Source: Oikopleura dioica (Eukaryota > Chordata > Appendicularia > Copelata > Oikopleuridae). From it: 64,000 nt of DNA. The stretch covers positions 6,828,501 through 6,892,500 of the forward strand of contig OU015568.1 of NCBI GenBank assembly GCA_907165135.1, written 5' to 3'. Below are positions 10,796-20,446 of the stretch, piece by piece; position 1 is the stretch's first letter; every line of letters starts with the position of its first letter. The notes below the pieces were generated by a model. The model did not search any database. It was not told the origin of the DNA and saw only the letters and a program-made list of their open reading frames with translations. A program made the translations under genes and the position numbers.

Positions 10796-11277
10796 ATGGG
10801 GAATTCATGGGGCGACACAAGTACCGACCATAACATTTTATCTTGTTTCTATTTGTTCAAGGGTATTGTCCGTACAACTGCGGACCGCACAATACAGAAT
10901 CAGTCTGCGTTTGGAATGTTCCAACTGTAGAAAACGGATATCTCGAAGGTTACACCTGTGAGCTAAGTCAGTTTCACTCCATATCTCACTTTATGAGAGA
11001 CTTTTTTCTAGCGGAGAAGGGGAAGGTTTTCGTCGGCCTGATGTTAGGCCTCGGTCTTGGATTGCCGGCACTAATCGGCCTGCTAGTCGGAGTTGGTTGT
11101 CTGATTTGCTGGCGCCACAACTACATCAAATGGTACCTAAATCAAGCACTCTGGATTTCAGAGTCTGGAACAATAATTTTTTCTAGCGTTCGTCAAGAAC
11201 TTGGTTCAAATGAGTGTGGAGTGCGCTACAATTGTGTATTCACCGAGAAGTGCAAGTCCAAATGTGTCTTAGTGTAG
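10796..11277 (+). CDS. Small Cys-rich single-pass membrane protein, paralogue B
   Basis: Tandem relative of the gene at 9591. Exons 10796-10820, 10862-10966, 11012-11132 and 11187-11277 give 113 residues. Intron phases (1, 1, 2) match the first three introns of paralogue A. The order is the same: short MGNSWGDT start, Cys pair (CPYNCGPHN ... VCVW ... GYTCEL), membrane helix of about 25 residues (FVGLMLGLGLGLPALIGLLV), then a cysteine at the splice junction after the helix. Instead of the long Pro/Ser tail of A it ends with a short Cys-rich tail (NECGVRYNCVF, EKCKSKCVLV). Neither has a cleavable signal sequence. Function unknown; the shared ecto-motif CPxxC...C...Yx(A/T)C(R/E)L suggests a lineage-specific receptor-like or accessory family. 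Confidence 0.72.
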
Positions 11278-11402
11278 TCACTGTAATCACGAAAAATACT
11301 GTCGGTTTACAAACATCTAAGGATTTATTTTCATACAGTTTTTGACGGAACGAAATTGATACATAAATAAAAGCTTTTTTTTAATTATAATTAAACGATG
11401 GT

Positions 11403-12320
11403 CTAGCCACGTTGTTCCTTTTTGATTTCTTTTTCAGCTTTCAGATCTTTTCGTTTTTGCTATAAAAAAATGTTAGAAATCTTAGAGCATCGAATAGTTT
11501 TCTTTACCTTATTTTCTGCTTTTCTCTCTCGCTCAGCTTGTGCCTCTTCCTTGTTAGCTTTTTTAGACTCTCGCAAACTTTGAGCTTCTTTTTTGTTTTC
11601 CGCTCTCTGTGCTTTCAGAGCTTTGGCTTGTTCTTTTTCCAGCATTTCTGAGGCCTTATTTTCAGCGAGAATTTTCAGAGCTTCTTTGCGAACAGCGCGA
11701 TCGTAGGATTTTTTCATTCGCTTTTGGAGCACTGTCGAAAGGTTGATGATCTTGTTGTACTCAGGGCAGCCTAGAGAAGGGTTGAATTTGAGGAGTTGGA
11801 AAGAAGGATGTTACCTGCGATGTATTCATCAGCGATGGCTTGGTAAGTGTTTGTAATATCATCGATTTTGCGCAAAACCTGCGCTTCCGCCTTCACTTCC
11901 TTTTTATTGCCAGATCTGAAGCCGATCGAAGTCATGGATTCCCGACAGTTGCTATTTCTAGCTGCAGATCGGGTCTTGGCGATGAGATCTCGCATTGTGT
12001 TGGAAATCTTTCGCGTAATTCTTTCTTTTCGAAGAGCATCGGCTCCAAATTGGTCATTCCAGGCAGTAACTCGGGCTTCGACGTCGAAGAGTTTGACAAT
12101 CAACGGATCGTCGGGGTCAATTTCGGGCTCTTCTTTTGGCTTGTTCGCCTTCTTTTCCCGCCGCTTTTCCCCTTTGATTTTGATATAATAGCGAAAAACG
12201 AACGAAAAACTTACTTTTCGTCTTCTCTTTAGTTTCTTGAGTCTCAACCTCTTTGTTCTTTTTATTTTTTCCAGCTTCGACCAACGCCGCCGCGCAAAAA
12301 ATCACGAAAAACAATCTCAT
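11403..12320 (-). CDS. Secreted Lys/Glu-rich coiled-coil protein, unknown
   Basis: Exons on the minus strand 12215-12320, 11815-12171, 11508-11770 and 11403-11459 join in phase to 260 residues; introns are 43, 44 and 48 nt, all GT-AG. A clear signal peptide (MRLFFVIFCAAALVEAG) is followed by a strongly basic segment (KNKKNKEV, KREKRREKKANKPKEEP), a central helical region with two cysteines (NSNCRE and AGCPEYNK), and a long Ala/Lys/Glu heptad-like coiled coil (about residues 175-255, EKEQAKALKAQRAENKKEAQ). A secreted protein with this much Lys/Glu is unusual. It may be a structural component or an ER/secretory-pathway protein. No known domain seen. Confidence 0.7.
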
Positions 12321-12671
12321 GCTTCCAGAGACCTAGCTTTTTCGGAAATGACTCTGCCCTGCTCATTTTTTTCTTTGCGATTTGCATGGAACATGTTGGC
12401 ACCTGACAGCTGAGCGTTCCTCGCATCAGCTTGGCAAGTTTTGCCTTTATCGTCGATAAATTTGTTGAACATGATTTTACACCGCGGATTCTTCAGAATG
12501 CCTACTTTGAGGTTCTTTTGATACCTGAATCCTACTGATTCATTGATACCTACTGTTTCCCATCCTGCATCTCATCCCTCTTACTTTATAAAGCAAAACT
12601 GTACAGTGAGTGTTGCCCGTCCCTTATTCGCATTGACAAAACTAACAGAAAATAAAGCGACCATCAGCCTA
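12321..12671. other. Intergenic
   Basis: It holds the presumed promoter of the secreted coiled-coil gene. No coding frame or repeat supported before the MITE target duplication at 12672. Confidence 0.4.
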
Positions 12672-12679
12672 ATTTCGGA

Positions 12680-13194
12680 CAGAGTTGCAAATTTTGGTTT
12701 ATTTTTGCTGAGCTGAGCTGACCTTCGTGAAAAATTCTATGAGCTGAGCTGAGCTGAGCTGGCCTATTTTGAAGCTCAATGAGCTGAGCTGAGCTCAGCT
12801 GAGCTGCCCTTCTTCATAGGTCATTGAGCTGAGCTGAGCTGAGCAGACCTTTTTTTAGGTAGTTGAGCTGAGCTGACCCTAATTTGAGCTGAGCTGAGCT
12901 GAGTGAGCTGAACTGAGCTGTTTTTACTGTATTTTTAGTAACTAAATTGTGTTAAAATCATTGAGCTGAGCAGAGCTGAGCTGAGTGATACTTGTCTGAG
13001 CTGAGCTGAGCTGAGCAGAACTGATCATGTTCAAAAATTATTGAGCTGAGCTGAGCTGAGTGATAATTGTATGAGTTGAGCTGAGCTGAGCAGATCAGAT
13101 CATTTTAGAAAATTACTGAGCTGAGCTGAACTGAGCGACTGCTCAGCTCACTCAGCCAGCTCAGCTCACTCAGCTCAACAAATTTGCAACTCTG
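12680..13194. mobile_element. hAT-type MITE, copy 1 (GAGCT-rich)
   Basis: 515-bp non-autonomous element. It begins CAGAGTTGCAAATTT and ends with the exact complement AAATTTGCAACTCTG. It is flanked by a perfect 8-bp duplication ATTTCGGA (12672-12679 and 13195-13202). An 8-bp duplication with CAG-starting terminal repeats identifies the hAT superfamily. The interior is almost entirely interrupted repeats of GAGCT/GAGCTGAGCT separated by short AT-rich spacers, and flips to the complementary CTCAG/AGCTC near the right end. No transposase. A second copy lies 1.65 kb downstream inside the SLC43-like gene. Confidence 0.92.
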
Positions 13195-13386
13195 ATTTCG
13201 GAGAAATTTCCGGTTTTGATTAACATCTTGATTACCATTTTCGGCGAGCTTACATTGATAGAAGTACTAATAAACTCATCCTGATGTCTATCTTAATAAC
13301 CAAATAACCTATTCCCGGAAATATAAAGAACTCATTCCATTTCCATTTCTTTAGTTTTGAGATTATCTGAATAATCAAATTTCAAA

Positions 13387-15641
13387 ATGCCAAAAAAGAG
13401 AGTTGTGAGAAACTTTGGTACTTATTTATTTTCGTCTGGGCTCTTCTTGATCAATTGTAAGTACAAAGAATTGTAGGTACGAACATTTAGTCTGAAATTA
13501 TCATTATCGCCTATCGATGATAATAAATGAGCGCTAGAATATGGATTTTCTTTAGTTTATAACTTTTGGCTGGAGTGCTCTGGATGAAATTTACCGAGAC
13601 AATGGCTTTTATTCATCTGGATGTGAAGTTAACGATGATGATAAACTCAGTGATACAAATCGATTTTGTCCAAGTCAAAGCGCAGCGATTGAAAATATTA
13701 TGGTTCTTGGTGGCGGTCTTTGTGAAGTTTTTATGTTTATTGGAGGAGTTTTAAGAGATCACCTTGGATTTGGACCGACTATACTGATCACCAAATCACT
13801 TCTGACAATTTCCTACGTTCTCCTCGCTAATGCTCGACCGGGAGTCTCAGATGTTCTACTGTATGGATGGGTGCTGCAATATGGCATCGCTTCTATTCTA
13901 CTTATAGTATATTTTCAACTAGGAAGACTTTTCGACAATCCCAGCATTTTTATGTCGCTGCTGATGACCATTAACACTCTGGGCACTTTTGTTCCCGAAC
14001 TATGGAAGTATTTATACATCGAATTTGGCGTCACTCCACAGAATATGGCTTCGATTTTTGCTTCAATCACAGCAATTTCCATGGTTTTTTCGGTTGTATT
14101 TATGCCTTGGTATAATGTGAAGACAAAAACATCATTCATCACTCTTCTAGGTCCGGGTTTCTTTTTATAACTACTTGGGACTTAACTTACTTTGGGAACC
14201 CTGCTGCTTTCGCTGAATTTTGAGTTTAAAGTGAAATCCGACATCAGAAATTCTGAAACAAAAGCTTCCCTTGATTGAGTATTCACAAAGAAAGATGTTA
14301 AACTCATCAGAAATCGAGGAAGACTCAACCTCTTCTTGGCAAAAATACCGAGTTTTCCTCAATCCCAACTACTTTGCGGGTATGTCCGTCTTCGCCTGTG
14401 GCAATTTCATAAATCATACTGTTCTGGCATTAATGACGGAGATCATACGTAAGTTGATTTCTGATGGCTTTTAACCAGGTTCGATTTAAGAGAAGAATGA
14501 TGAAAAAATCCTCGAAAAGGGCTCAACAGTCTCTCAGGTCAACACCCAATTCAACATCTCCAGAATTGCTTTTGGTTGCCTTCTCAAATTCTCTTTTGGA
14601 CTCTTGGTTACCTTCACCCAAAAAAAACTCTCCGGCGGCGACAAGAACTTGATTCCCTTTTTCCTTCATTTGGTGGCGTTGACGTTGTGTATTGTTGGGC
14701 TTGAAACCGCTCATACACTTGAAGGAATGTGGACTCTTTTTGTTGCCTTTGGTATGCTTCAAGCAACGCCGTATTTCTACTACTATCAAATCATAATGCT
14801 TTGCTTTCCATTCGATACTCATGGATTTGGAATAACCTCACAGGCAGAGTTGCAAATTTGGCTATATTTTCGCTGAGCTGAGCTGAGCTGAGTGAGAAAT
14901 TCTCTGAGCTGAGCTGAGCTGGCCTATTTCGGAGCTCACTGAGCTGAGCTGGCCATTTTCAGAGGTCATTGAGCTGAGCTGAGCAGACCTTTTTTAAGGT
15001 AGTTGAGCTGAGCAGACCCTAATTAGAGCTGAGCTGAGCTGAGTGAGCTGATTTGAGCCAATTTTTACTGTTTTTTAGTAGTGAAATTATGTTAAAATCA
15101 TTGAGCTGAGCTGAGCTGAGCTAAATGATACTTGTCTGAGCTGAGCTGAGCTGAGCAGAACAGATCATATTCGAGAATAATTGAGCTGAGCTGAGCTGAG
15201 CTGAGTGATTATTGTCTGAGCTGAGCAGGTAAATTCATTTTCGAAAATCAGTGAGCTGAGCTGAGCTGAGCGACTGCTCAACTCACTCAGCCAGCTCAGC
15301 TCACTCAGCTCAGCAAATTTGCAACTCTGCTCACAGGACCTTATCGGAGCCTTTTTCAATTTTCTTGGCTATCCCATAGTATTTGCTTATGAAAAAACAG
15401 CAAATTTTGATGCGTTGAAGCAAGGCGTTTGGATCTGTGGATTTATTGGTGCTCTGGTATGTATAATTTATATTTAGTTTACTCTAATAATTATTAGCCA
15501 CTCATTCTGCACTTGCCATTTGCATTTGAAATTGGGCCAAAATGGTTCCTGAAGTTGGACGAAAGAAGAAAGCAAAAGATGAATGCTGAAGCTAGTAATT
15601 TATGTCATGAAATGCAAGAAAGCAATAAAGAAATACTGTAA
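13387..15641 (+). CDS. SLC43-like MFS transporter, with a MITE-containing intron
   Basis: Multi-pass transporter resembling SLC43 (LAT3/LAT4 amino-acid and SLC43A3 nucleobase carriers): TM1 YLFSSGLFLIN/FITFGWSAL, then CPSQSAAIENIMVLGGGL, LLIVYFQLGRLFDNPS, and in the second half YYYQIIMLCFPFDTHGFGIT, which matches the SLC43 FPSEHFGKLFG region. Exons: 13387-13455(6), 13556-14150, 14248-14448, 14491-14843, 15337-15456, 15498-15641; about 493 residues. Intron 4 (14844-15336) consists of one hAT MITE plus one target duplication. Splicing CAG|GC...CACAG|G removes both and restores GITSQ|DLIGAFFNF without a change. Intron 1 is one base out of register (GT after AATT, acceptor before TTT), so it needs a shifted junction or a sequence correction. 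Intron 2 (97 nt) is inferred from frame. Substrate cannot be told from sequence. Confidence 0.75.
14845..15329. mobile_element. hAT-type MITE, copy 2, within SLC43-like coding sequence
   Basis: 485-bp relative of copy 1: ends CAGAGTTGCAAATTT...AAATTTGCAACTCTG and the same GAGCTGAGCT interior. The flanking 8-bp duplication CTCACAGG (14837-14844 and 15330-15337) is perfect. The two copies differ by substitutions and length, so neither is a recent duplicate of the other. The duplication happens to read CACAG|G, which gives a splice acceptor on the right side and a GC donor (G of the duplication plus C of the element) on the left. Confidence 0.93.
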
Positions 15642-15859
15642 CAGATTAAGGGCAAATTAATTTTATTGAAACATTTTTATGTTTTCAGACGATTTTGTAA
15701 AGAGATTGGACGATGATGGCGGCGATAGTTAAAACGAAAAAAGCAAATGCGCCCCCACACATCCACTAAGTTTATGGTCAAAATGATCGTGCTCGTAAAA
15801 AGGCCTACTACTTCTACGCTAGTGTGGGTTAATAACGGTACTCGATGATCGACAGGTCA

Positions 15860-16467
15860 TTATTGACCACAATTCATCAGGCGTGTGCACTCGCATTTTT
15901 TCCTTCTTTCGGCGTGTTTTTTGCGACGTATTTGCTCCGGTCCTTTTGCGAATTCCTCGGAAAGAAACAGTTGTTCAGGGAAAGAAAATGCTCTGCAACT
16001 TACCTCAGTTGTGAGATCTGTCCTTTGGCACCAGAGTGAGTAGGAGCTTGTTCGTCGAACGCAGATATTTACCGTGTGATCCAGTTCCCTGAGAAGCTGT
16101 CTGACGAAATCGGCATGCTAGGAAGAAAGTGATACTTTTTTCCCACTCGACATCGAAAAATTTTCTTACCCGAGTACTACAGGGCGTGTTGTCAATAGAA
16201 AGAATAATGTCGCCCTCTCGAAGAACCTCTAATCTTGGAATCATCAGACTAAGCCCTCTGTATATTCTATCTGCTGATTCCAAACTCATAACAATAGCTT
16301 GTGCAAACTCGTTTATATGCGACACAACAACACTAAATACAAAATAGATTGTTGATTGACCATTTTTCCTACCCGCTTGGGGAATCTTCAACGTCAAATC
16401 CGAAAACTTTCACTCCAAGCTTTATCGAAGTTCTCTTTACTGTAAAATGCTGAATATAACAGGACAT
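15860..16467 (-). CDS. Small PDZ-domain protein, tandem paralogue 1
   Basis: Minus-strand exons 16373-16467, 16170-16332, 16004-16117 and 15860-15955 give 155 residues, all phases consistent. The protein is essentially one PDZ-like fold: an N-terminal strand (MSCYIQHFTVKRTSIKLGVK), then VVVSHINEFAQAI, EGDIILSIDNTPCST (the classical PDZ GDxILxINxxPC segment), the long helix ADFVRQLLRE and the last strand NICVRRTSSYSLWC. The canonical carboxylate-binding GLGF loop appears as KVFGFDV. A 21-residue insert sits before EVLREGD relative to paralogue 2. The tail is basic (RRKKHAERRKKCECTR). Probably a cytosolic peptide-binding adaptor. Confidence 0.72.
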
Positions 16468-16757
16468 ACTAATTTTGAGGAAAGACGAGTTCGCTATGGT
16501 TCTTCAAGGGCTAAAACAAGCGAATCGTAAAAGAAGAGGATTAAATCTTGAAGGATAACATTTTAGTCGACTGAACCTGCAAGAGCAGCTTTTTAGTCTA
16601 AGACTTTCGACTTTCTATTAAACTCAAAATTTATTAGAATCCAACAAAAATTGAAACACAAACAAGAATTATTAGGAAGATAGTAAAGACAATGCCGCCA
16701 ATCCACTGGCCTTCTGGTCAAAATTATTTCAGATATTTTTAATTTTATAAATACAAG

Positions 16758-17284
16758 TTAACATCTTTGACCACGAATCAAACAAGGAGTCCACACTTCC
16801 TTCCAGTTCGGTTTTGCTTTCTTCTTTCCTTCGCTCATGGGCCCTTTTGCGAACTCCTAAAACAAACTCAGTACAAGTAAGATCGGACTAGAAAAGGACC
16901 TCTGTTGTAAGATCATCTCTTTGGCACCAGAGAGAGTACGAGCTTGTCCGTCGAACACAAACATGAATTGTTCCATCTGTATTTTTCAGAGTGTTTCTGA
17001 CAAAGTTGGCATCCTTCAAAGTCTTGGTTAAATTCGCGTCTCGTGTTTTTACCTGCGTACTACAAGGCGTGTTATTTATGGATAGAATTATGTCGCCTTC
17101 TTGCAAGACTTCAATAGCATGTGCATTTTCGTTAATATGCGAAACAGCAACGCTAAAACATATAAACGCAACTCTCTCAAACCTCGTACCCATTTGTGGT
17201 ATTTTCAACATCAAATCCGTATATTTTCACTCCCAATTTGATCGCCTGTTTCTTTACTTCAAAGCTCTGAATATAGCAGGACAT
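16758..17284 (-). CDS. Small PDZ-domain protein, tandem paralogue 2
   Basis: Minus-strand exons 17190-17284, 17053-17152, 16900-17013 and 16758-16856 give 135 residues. Intron positions and phases are the same as in paralogue 1 at 15860. Landmarks: MSCYIQSFEVKKQAIKLGVK, carboxylate loop KIYGFDV, EGDIILSINNTPCSTQ, helix DANFVRNTLKN, strand HVCVRRTSSYSLWCQR. The stretch RRTSSYSLWCQR(T/D)DLTTEEFAKGP is almost identical in both copies while other parts have diverged, so this shared C-terminal segment is probably under constraint. The tail (KKAKPNWKEVWTPC) differs. The two genes are 290 bp apart in the same direction, consistent with a local duplication. Confidence 0.72.
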
Positions 17285-17645
17285 GATAATTTACTAAAAA
17301 AAAAAAAAATTGAACAAAAATAAACAACGCCGTTTCTGGCAGTTAGACTCCTCTAATCGTAAAAAAAGGGATTATATTTTAAATGTTAATATTATAAGAT
17401 TATCGCTGTCAGTCGTGGAGCGAAAATGATTTTTGGTATTTCTTCCGGGGTGTTCGAATCCCGACGATGACACTTTTTTTCGCTTCAAAGAAGAAAATTT
17501 CGCATTCCAAAAACAGCCGCGCGCTGATTGGCCAGAGCGCGCGCCCTTGCAGATCGATCCACTATTTTTTCAATTTCTCGATTCTAGAGACGCTTTATTT
17601 CCGAATTTTCAGAGATTCGTGGGAAGAACGAAAAGAGATGAAATA
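17285..17645. other. Divergent intergenic region upstream of MED10
   Basis: It should hold the promoters of PDZ paralogue 2 (minus) and MED10 (plus). A plus-strand frame runs through it from about 17433 into MED10, but the MED10 homology begins only at 17646. CGCGCG-containing segments near 17520-17545 are the only GC-rich spot. Confidence 0.4.
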
Positions 17646-20444
17646 ATGTCCGAAGCCGGCTGCGAAGAACTGGAACACAAATTAGAAACATTCGTCGAAA
17701 CAGTTCGTCAAATCGGAATCATCGTCCACGATTTTCAACCAAATAGCCAAACAGTTTTGAACAGAAAACTCGAAGAAGTTGTCAAAGGAAAAGGGTTTTA
17801 TTGCTTTTTTATACAGTTTTTTATTGTTTGATTTCCAGTAAGAAAAGAAAGTCTACTCGTGATTTCGATAATTGACTGGAGGACCTTTTTCGTTCGCTCG
17901 TTCCAAAAACGGCTTGCTGAAGATTTCAATAAGCCGATTGACCCGTTCTCCGACAGTTTTAGTACAGTCATCTCCAGAGCAAACATTTTTCTTCATGTTC
18001 ATAAGGGTTGCGATTACGATTACCAAAATGATCAGAAAAACGACTGTCAGGACGATTTTTTGAACTGTTCCGTGAGCTAAAAAGTGTTAAACAGCGGTAA
18101 AAGAAAGTAAAAATACCTTTTCGATTGGCTCTTTTTTGAGCTTCGACGAGATCTTCAGGGTCCCAGCCGGTAAATTGGCAAATGTACTTGTTCTCGATTT
18201 CTTGATCGTCTCCTAGCCACTCGTGGTAAGTTATTTCCTTATTATCTTCGTCCTCGGTCTTTCAAAAAAGTCTCCAATCATCCCTTTTTGATAGTTTTTT
18301 CAAAAGATTGGACACCTTCCGTAAAAGTCATGAGCATTTCGACCATTTCGCTCATCGAAAATGCTTGTAGTTGATGATTTTGAATCCCTCCAGCTTAAAA
18401 TATTCCATAAAATTTGGCCCAAATTTTGTCCCCTTACAAATTTGGTACGTCTCAATCCATCTTGAAAGCTGTTGCACAAGTTCTACCTTGTGCATGGGCA
18501 CATCAGGAAGCCATCCAGCCATATCAGCTGGATTGTCCGGTGTACCAGTTCTTATCACCATTTTTCAGGGATCTCACCAGGGCTGGTAAATTAGCGCACT
18601 ATTTTCTCTCGAAGAAAAAAAAATTAGCGCACTAATTATTTTTTAGAGACATTTTCGCGTCTTTCGCGCCTTAAGTGCACTAAAATGACACTAATTTTTC
18701 CTCTTGGGGAAATTAGTGACTTTTCGAGAGCCGATCAGCACTAAAGACGCGAAAAAAGAGGCTCTTTCTCATCATCCAATAGGATGATAGTCCCGGATCT
18801 CTTCCCGGATGATAGTTTCATGGAAGACGATTTTGATCAGGGAAGAATTTCTTCAAACTGAAACTGCTAGATATATAAAAATCAATGCATCGTAAATATG
18901 ACACAATTTAATTTGAAAAATATTACTTATTTAGTAACAAATAAGTTGAAAAAAATAAAAGTCAACTTGTTATTGAAATTGTTATCAAATATTGTAGTTC
19001 GGGGTCTGAAGATCATATTTATGATAAAATATGGGTTGATGTAAACAAGAAAACGGGTCTACGGCCTCTCACCCAAAAATGGGTCGATATGCGTTCCGGG
19101 AAAAATCTATTTCATGCGTTCCGGCGTTAAGAGCTCTTCTCAGTATCTTTATTCATAGAATCATATTTATTTCATAATTTAGAAGGGAGGTCTCCTCCTA
19201 AATTCACGCTTACTTCCTTGATTTCTTAATTTAAGGGGCTTGACGGCCCTTCAATCTCAGTTCTGTCCCCAACCCCATCGTTTAAAAAATTAAATTTTCT
19301 TACAGTGAGTTGCGCAGGTAGTTGCCCACTAAAGTGCGGGTGAAGGGGCAACCAATCCTGCAATCACTTTGAGCGAGTCTAGAAAGGAACAATAGAAAAA
19401 GCGCGTATATAATAATATATAATAAATTTTATTTTGTTAATAAAGAATTATATCAACAATTCGCACAAGGCTCCTCCAGCTGCAGACTTTTGAGGACACC
19501 GAAATTAGTCGAACAATGACAAGAAGAAGATTGACAAGAAAGGGAAAAAGCAGGAATAACAAGCTGCGGATGGCCCTTCAATAAAAAAAATTAGGGAGAA
19601 GACCTCCCTAAGAAAGCTTATCTTAGGCTAAAAGTCTAAGCTTATCATTCAAATCCAGCACAAAAAGAATTGCAAACTAAAGTTGAATTGTATTTTTCCC
19701 TATATAATATAGGCTATATTTGTTACTTTATATTTATAAAGAAAATTAACAAATGAATTGACAAAGTCTTTTTTGACTTTATATTCAAATTCTCGCCCTC
19801 AATTACCCAATCCACTTTTTTGAAACCAAACTTTTTGAATTTCTAATATTTGCGAAGTTTGAAATTCTCAAACTCACGTATTCTTTAGAATTAAAGAGCC
19901 CGCGCTCATTGGCGGGCCAATCAGCAGCCCTTATTTTCGACACTTTTCGAGACACACGCGAAAGAGACGCGAAAGTCACTAAAGTCTCGACAAAATAAAT
20001 TCGCGCACTAATTTTAGTGCACTAAAAATTTTCGACAGATTTTAGGACGCGAATTTACCAGCCCTGGATCTCACAACTGAACCTCGAACATAATCAGTTT
20101 CATAAACAGTAGATATTATCTAGAAACTTTCGAAAACCCCTTCCAACAGGCCTGAAAGACATCGATCAAGCAAAGAACAAGGTCAACAGAAACGTTCCAG
20201 TCGAAGTTCTTGACTACATCGACAAGGGACAGAATCCATCTTTGTACACCAAAAAGTGCCTGGACCGAGCGCTTCAGAGCAACGAGCATATCAAGGTAAA
20301 TCATAATCGAGGACGATCTATCATCACTTCTTCAAGGGAAAACTCGAAGTTCTGGGCGAGTTCCGAACTGAATTAGCGAAGCAATTGAGCCACGTCTACC
20401 CGAAAACGCTTGAAGTCTACAAAGAGCATCGAAAAGACCTTTGA
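17646..20444 (+). CDS. MED10: Mediator complex subunit 10, split by a 2.36-kb intron
   Basis: Subunit of the Mediator middle module, linking transcription factors to RNA polymerase II. Exons 17646-17787, 20150-20295 and 20337-20444 encode 131 residues (human about 135). Strong family match throughout: LETFVETVRQIGIIVHDFQP, LNRKLEEVVKGLKDID, VPVEVLDYIDKGQNPSLYTK, LDRALQSNEHIKGKLEVL. The first intron is 2,362 nt, huge beside the 41-nt second one, and has no GT donor: the junction AAAG|GAAAAG...CCAACAG|GCC is the only in-frame join and makes it a GA-AG intron. This intron contains an antisense gene (17853-18561) and a hAT element (18578-20066). GPKOW starts 2 nt after the stop codon, so the two are almost certainly co-transcribed. 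Confidence 0.92.
17853..18561 (-). CDS. Antisense single-pass membrane protein nested in the MED10 intron
   Basis: Not recognised. Minus-strand exons 18438-18561, 18317-18393, 18117-18258 and 17853-18076 give 188 residues. The start MVIRTGTPDNPADMAGWLPD leads to a region with DMAGWLPDVPMHKVELVQQL and FSMSEMVEMLMTFTE. An acidic stretch (TEDEDNKEITYHEWLGDDQE) follows, then a membrane helix of about 20 residues (KIVLTVVFLIILVIVIATLM) and a C-terminal part with CSGDDC that would lie on the other side. No signal peptide. The second intron (18259-18316) has GT one base later than the frame requires, like four other introns in this window. The start codon is only 9 bp from the hAT element's target duplication, so the original 5' flank has been displaced. 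Confidence 0.62.
18578..20066. mobile_element. Non-autonomous hAT element, 1.49 kb, in MED10 intron 1
   Basis: Terminal inverted repeats CAGGGCTGGTAAATT (18578-18592) and its exact complement ending at 20066. Flanked by a perfect 8-bp duplication GATCTCAC (18570-18577 and 20067-20074). Subterminal regions hold repeated GCGCACTAATT / AGTGCACTAA words in both orientations. Ends and duplication length identify the hAT superfamily. They differ from the CAGAGTTGC family at 12.7 and 14.8 kb. No transposase frame survives; the interior is AT-rich. It lies just upstream of the nested antisense gene and enlarges the MED10 intron by 1.5 kb. Confidence 0.92.
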
Positions 20445-20446
20445 AG

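Noticed and set aside
12680-15329. CRISPR-like or microsatellite array (GAGCTGAGCT repeats)
   Set aside because: Spacers are not unique sequences of fixed length, the genome is eukaryotic, and ends plus 8-bp duplications show the blocks are hAT MITEs.
16170-16332. A hidden 64-nt intron in PDZ paralogue 1 (GTTATG...GATTAG)
   Set aside because: It would match paralogue 2 in length but removing 64 nt breaks the frame; the stretch is open and was kept as a 21-residue insert.
17433-17645. Upstream extension of MED10 (about 70 extra residues)
   Set aside because: The frame is open but the MED10 family starts at LEHKLETFVE just after the ATG at 17646 and the upstream peptide has no similarity to it.
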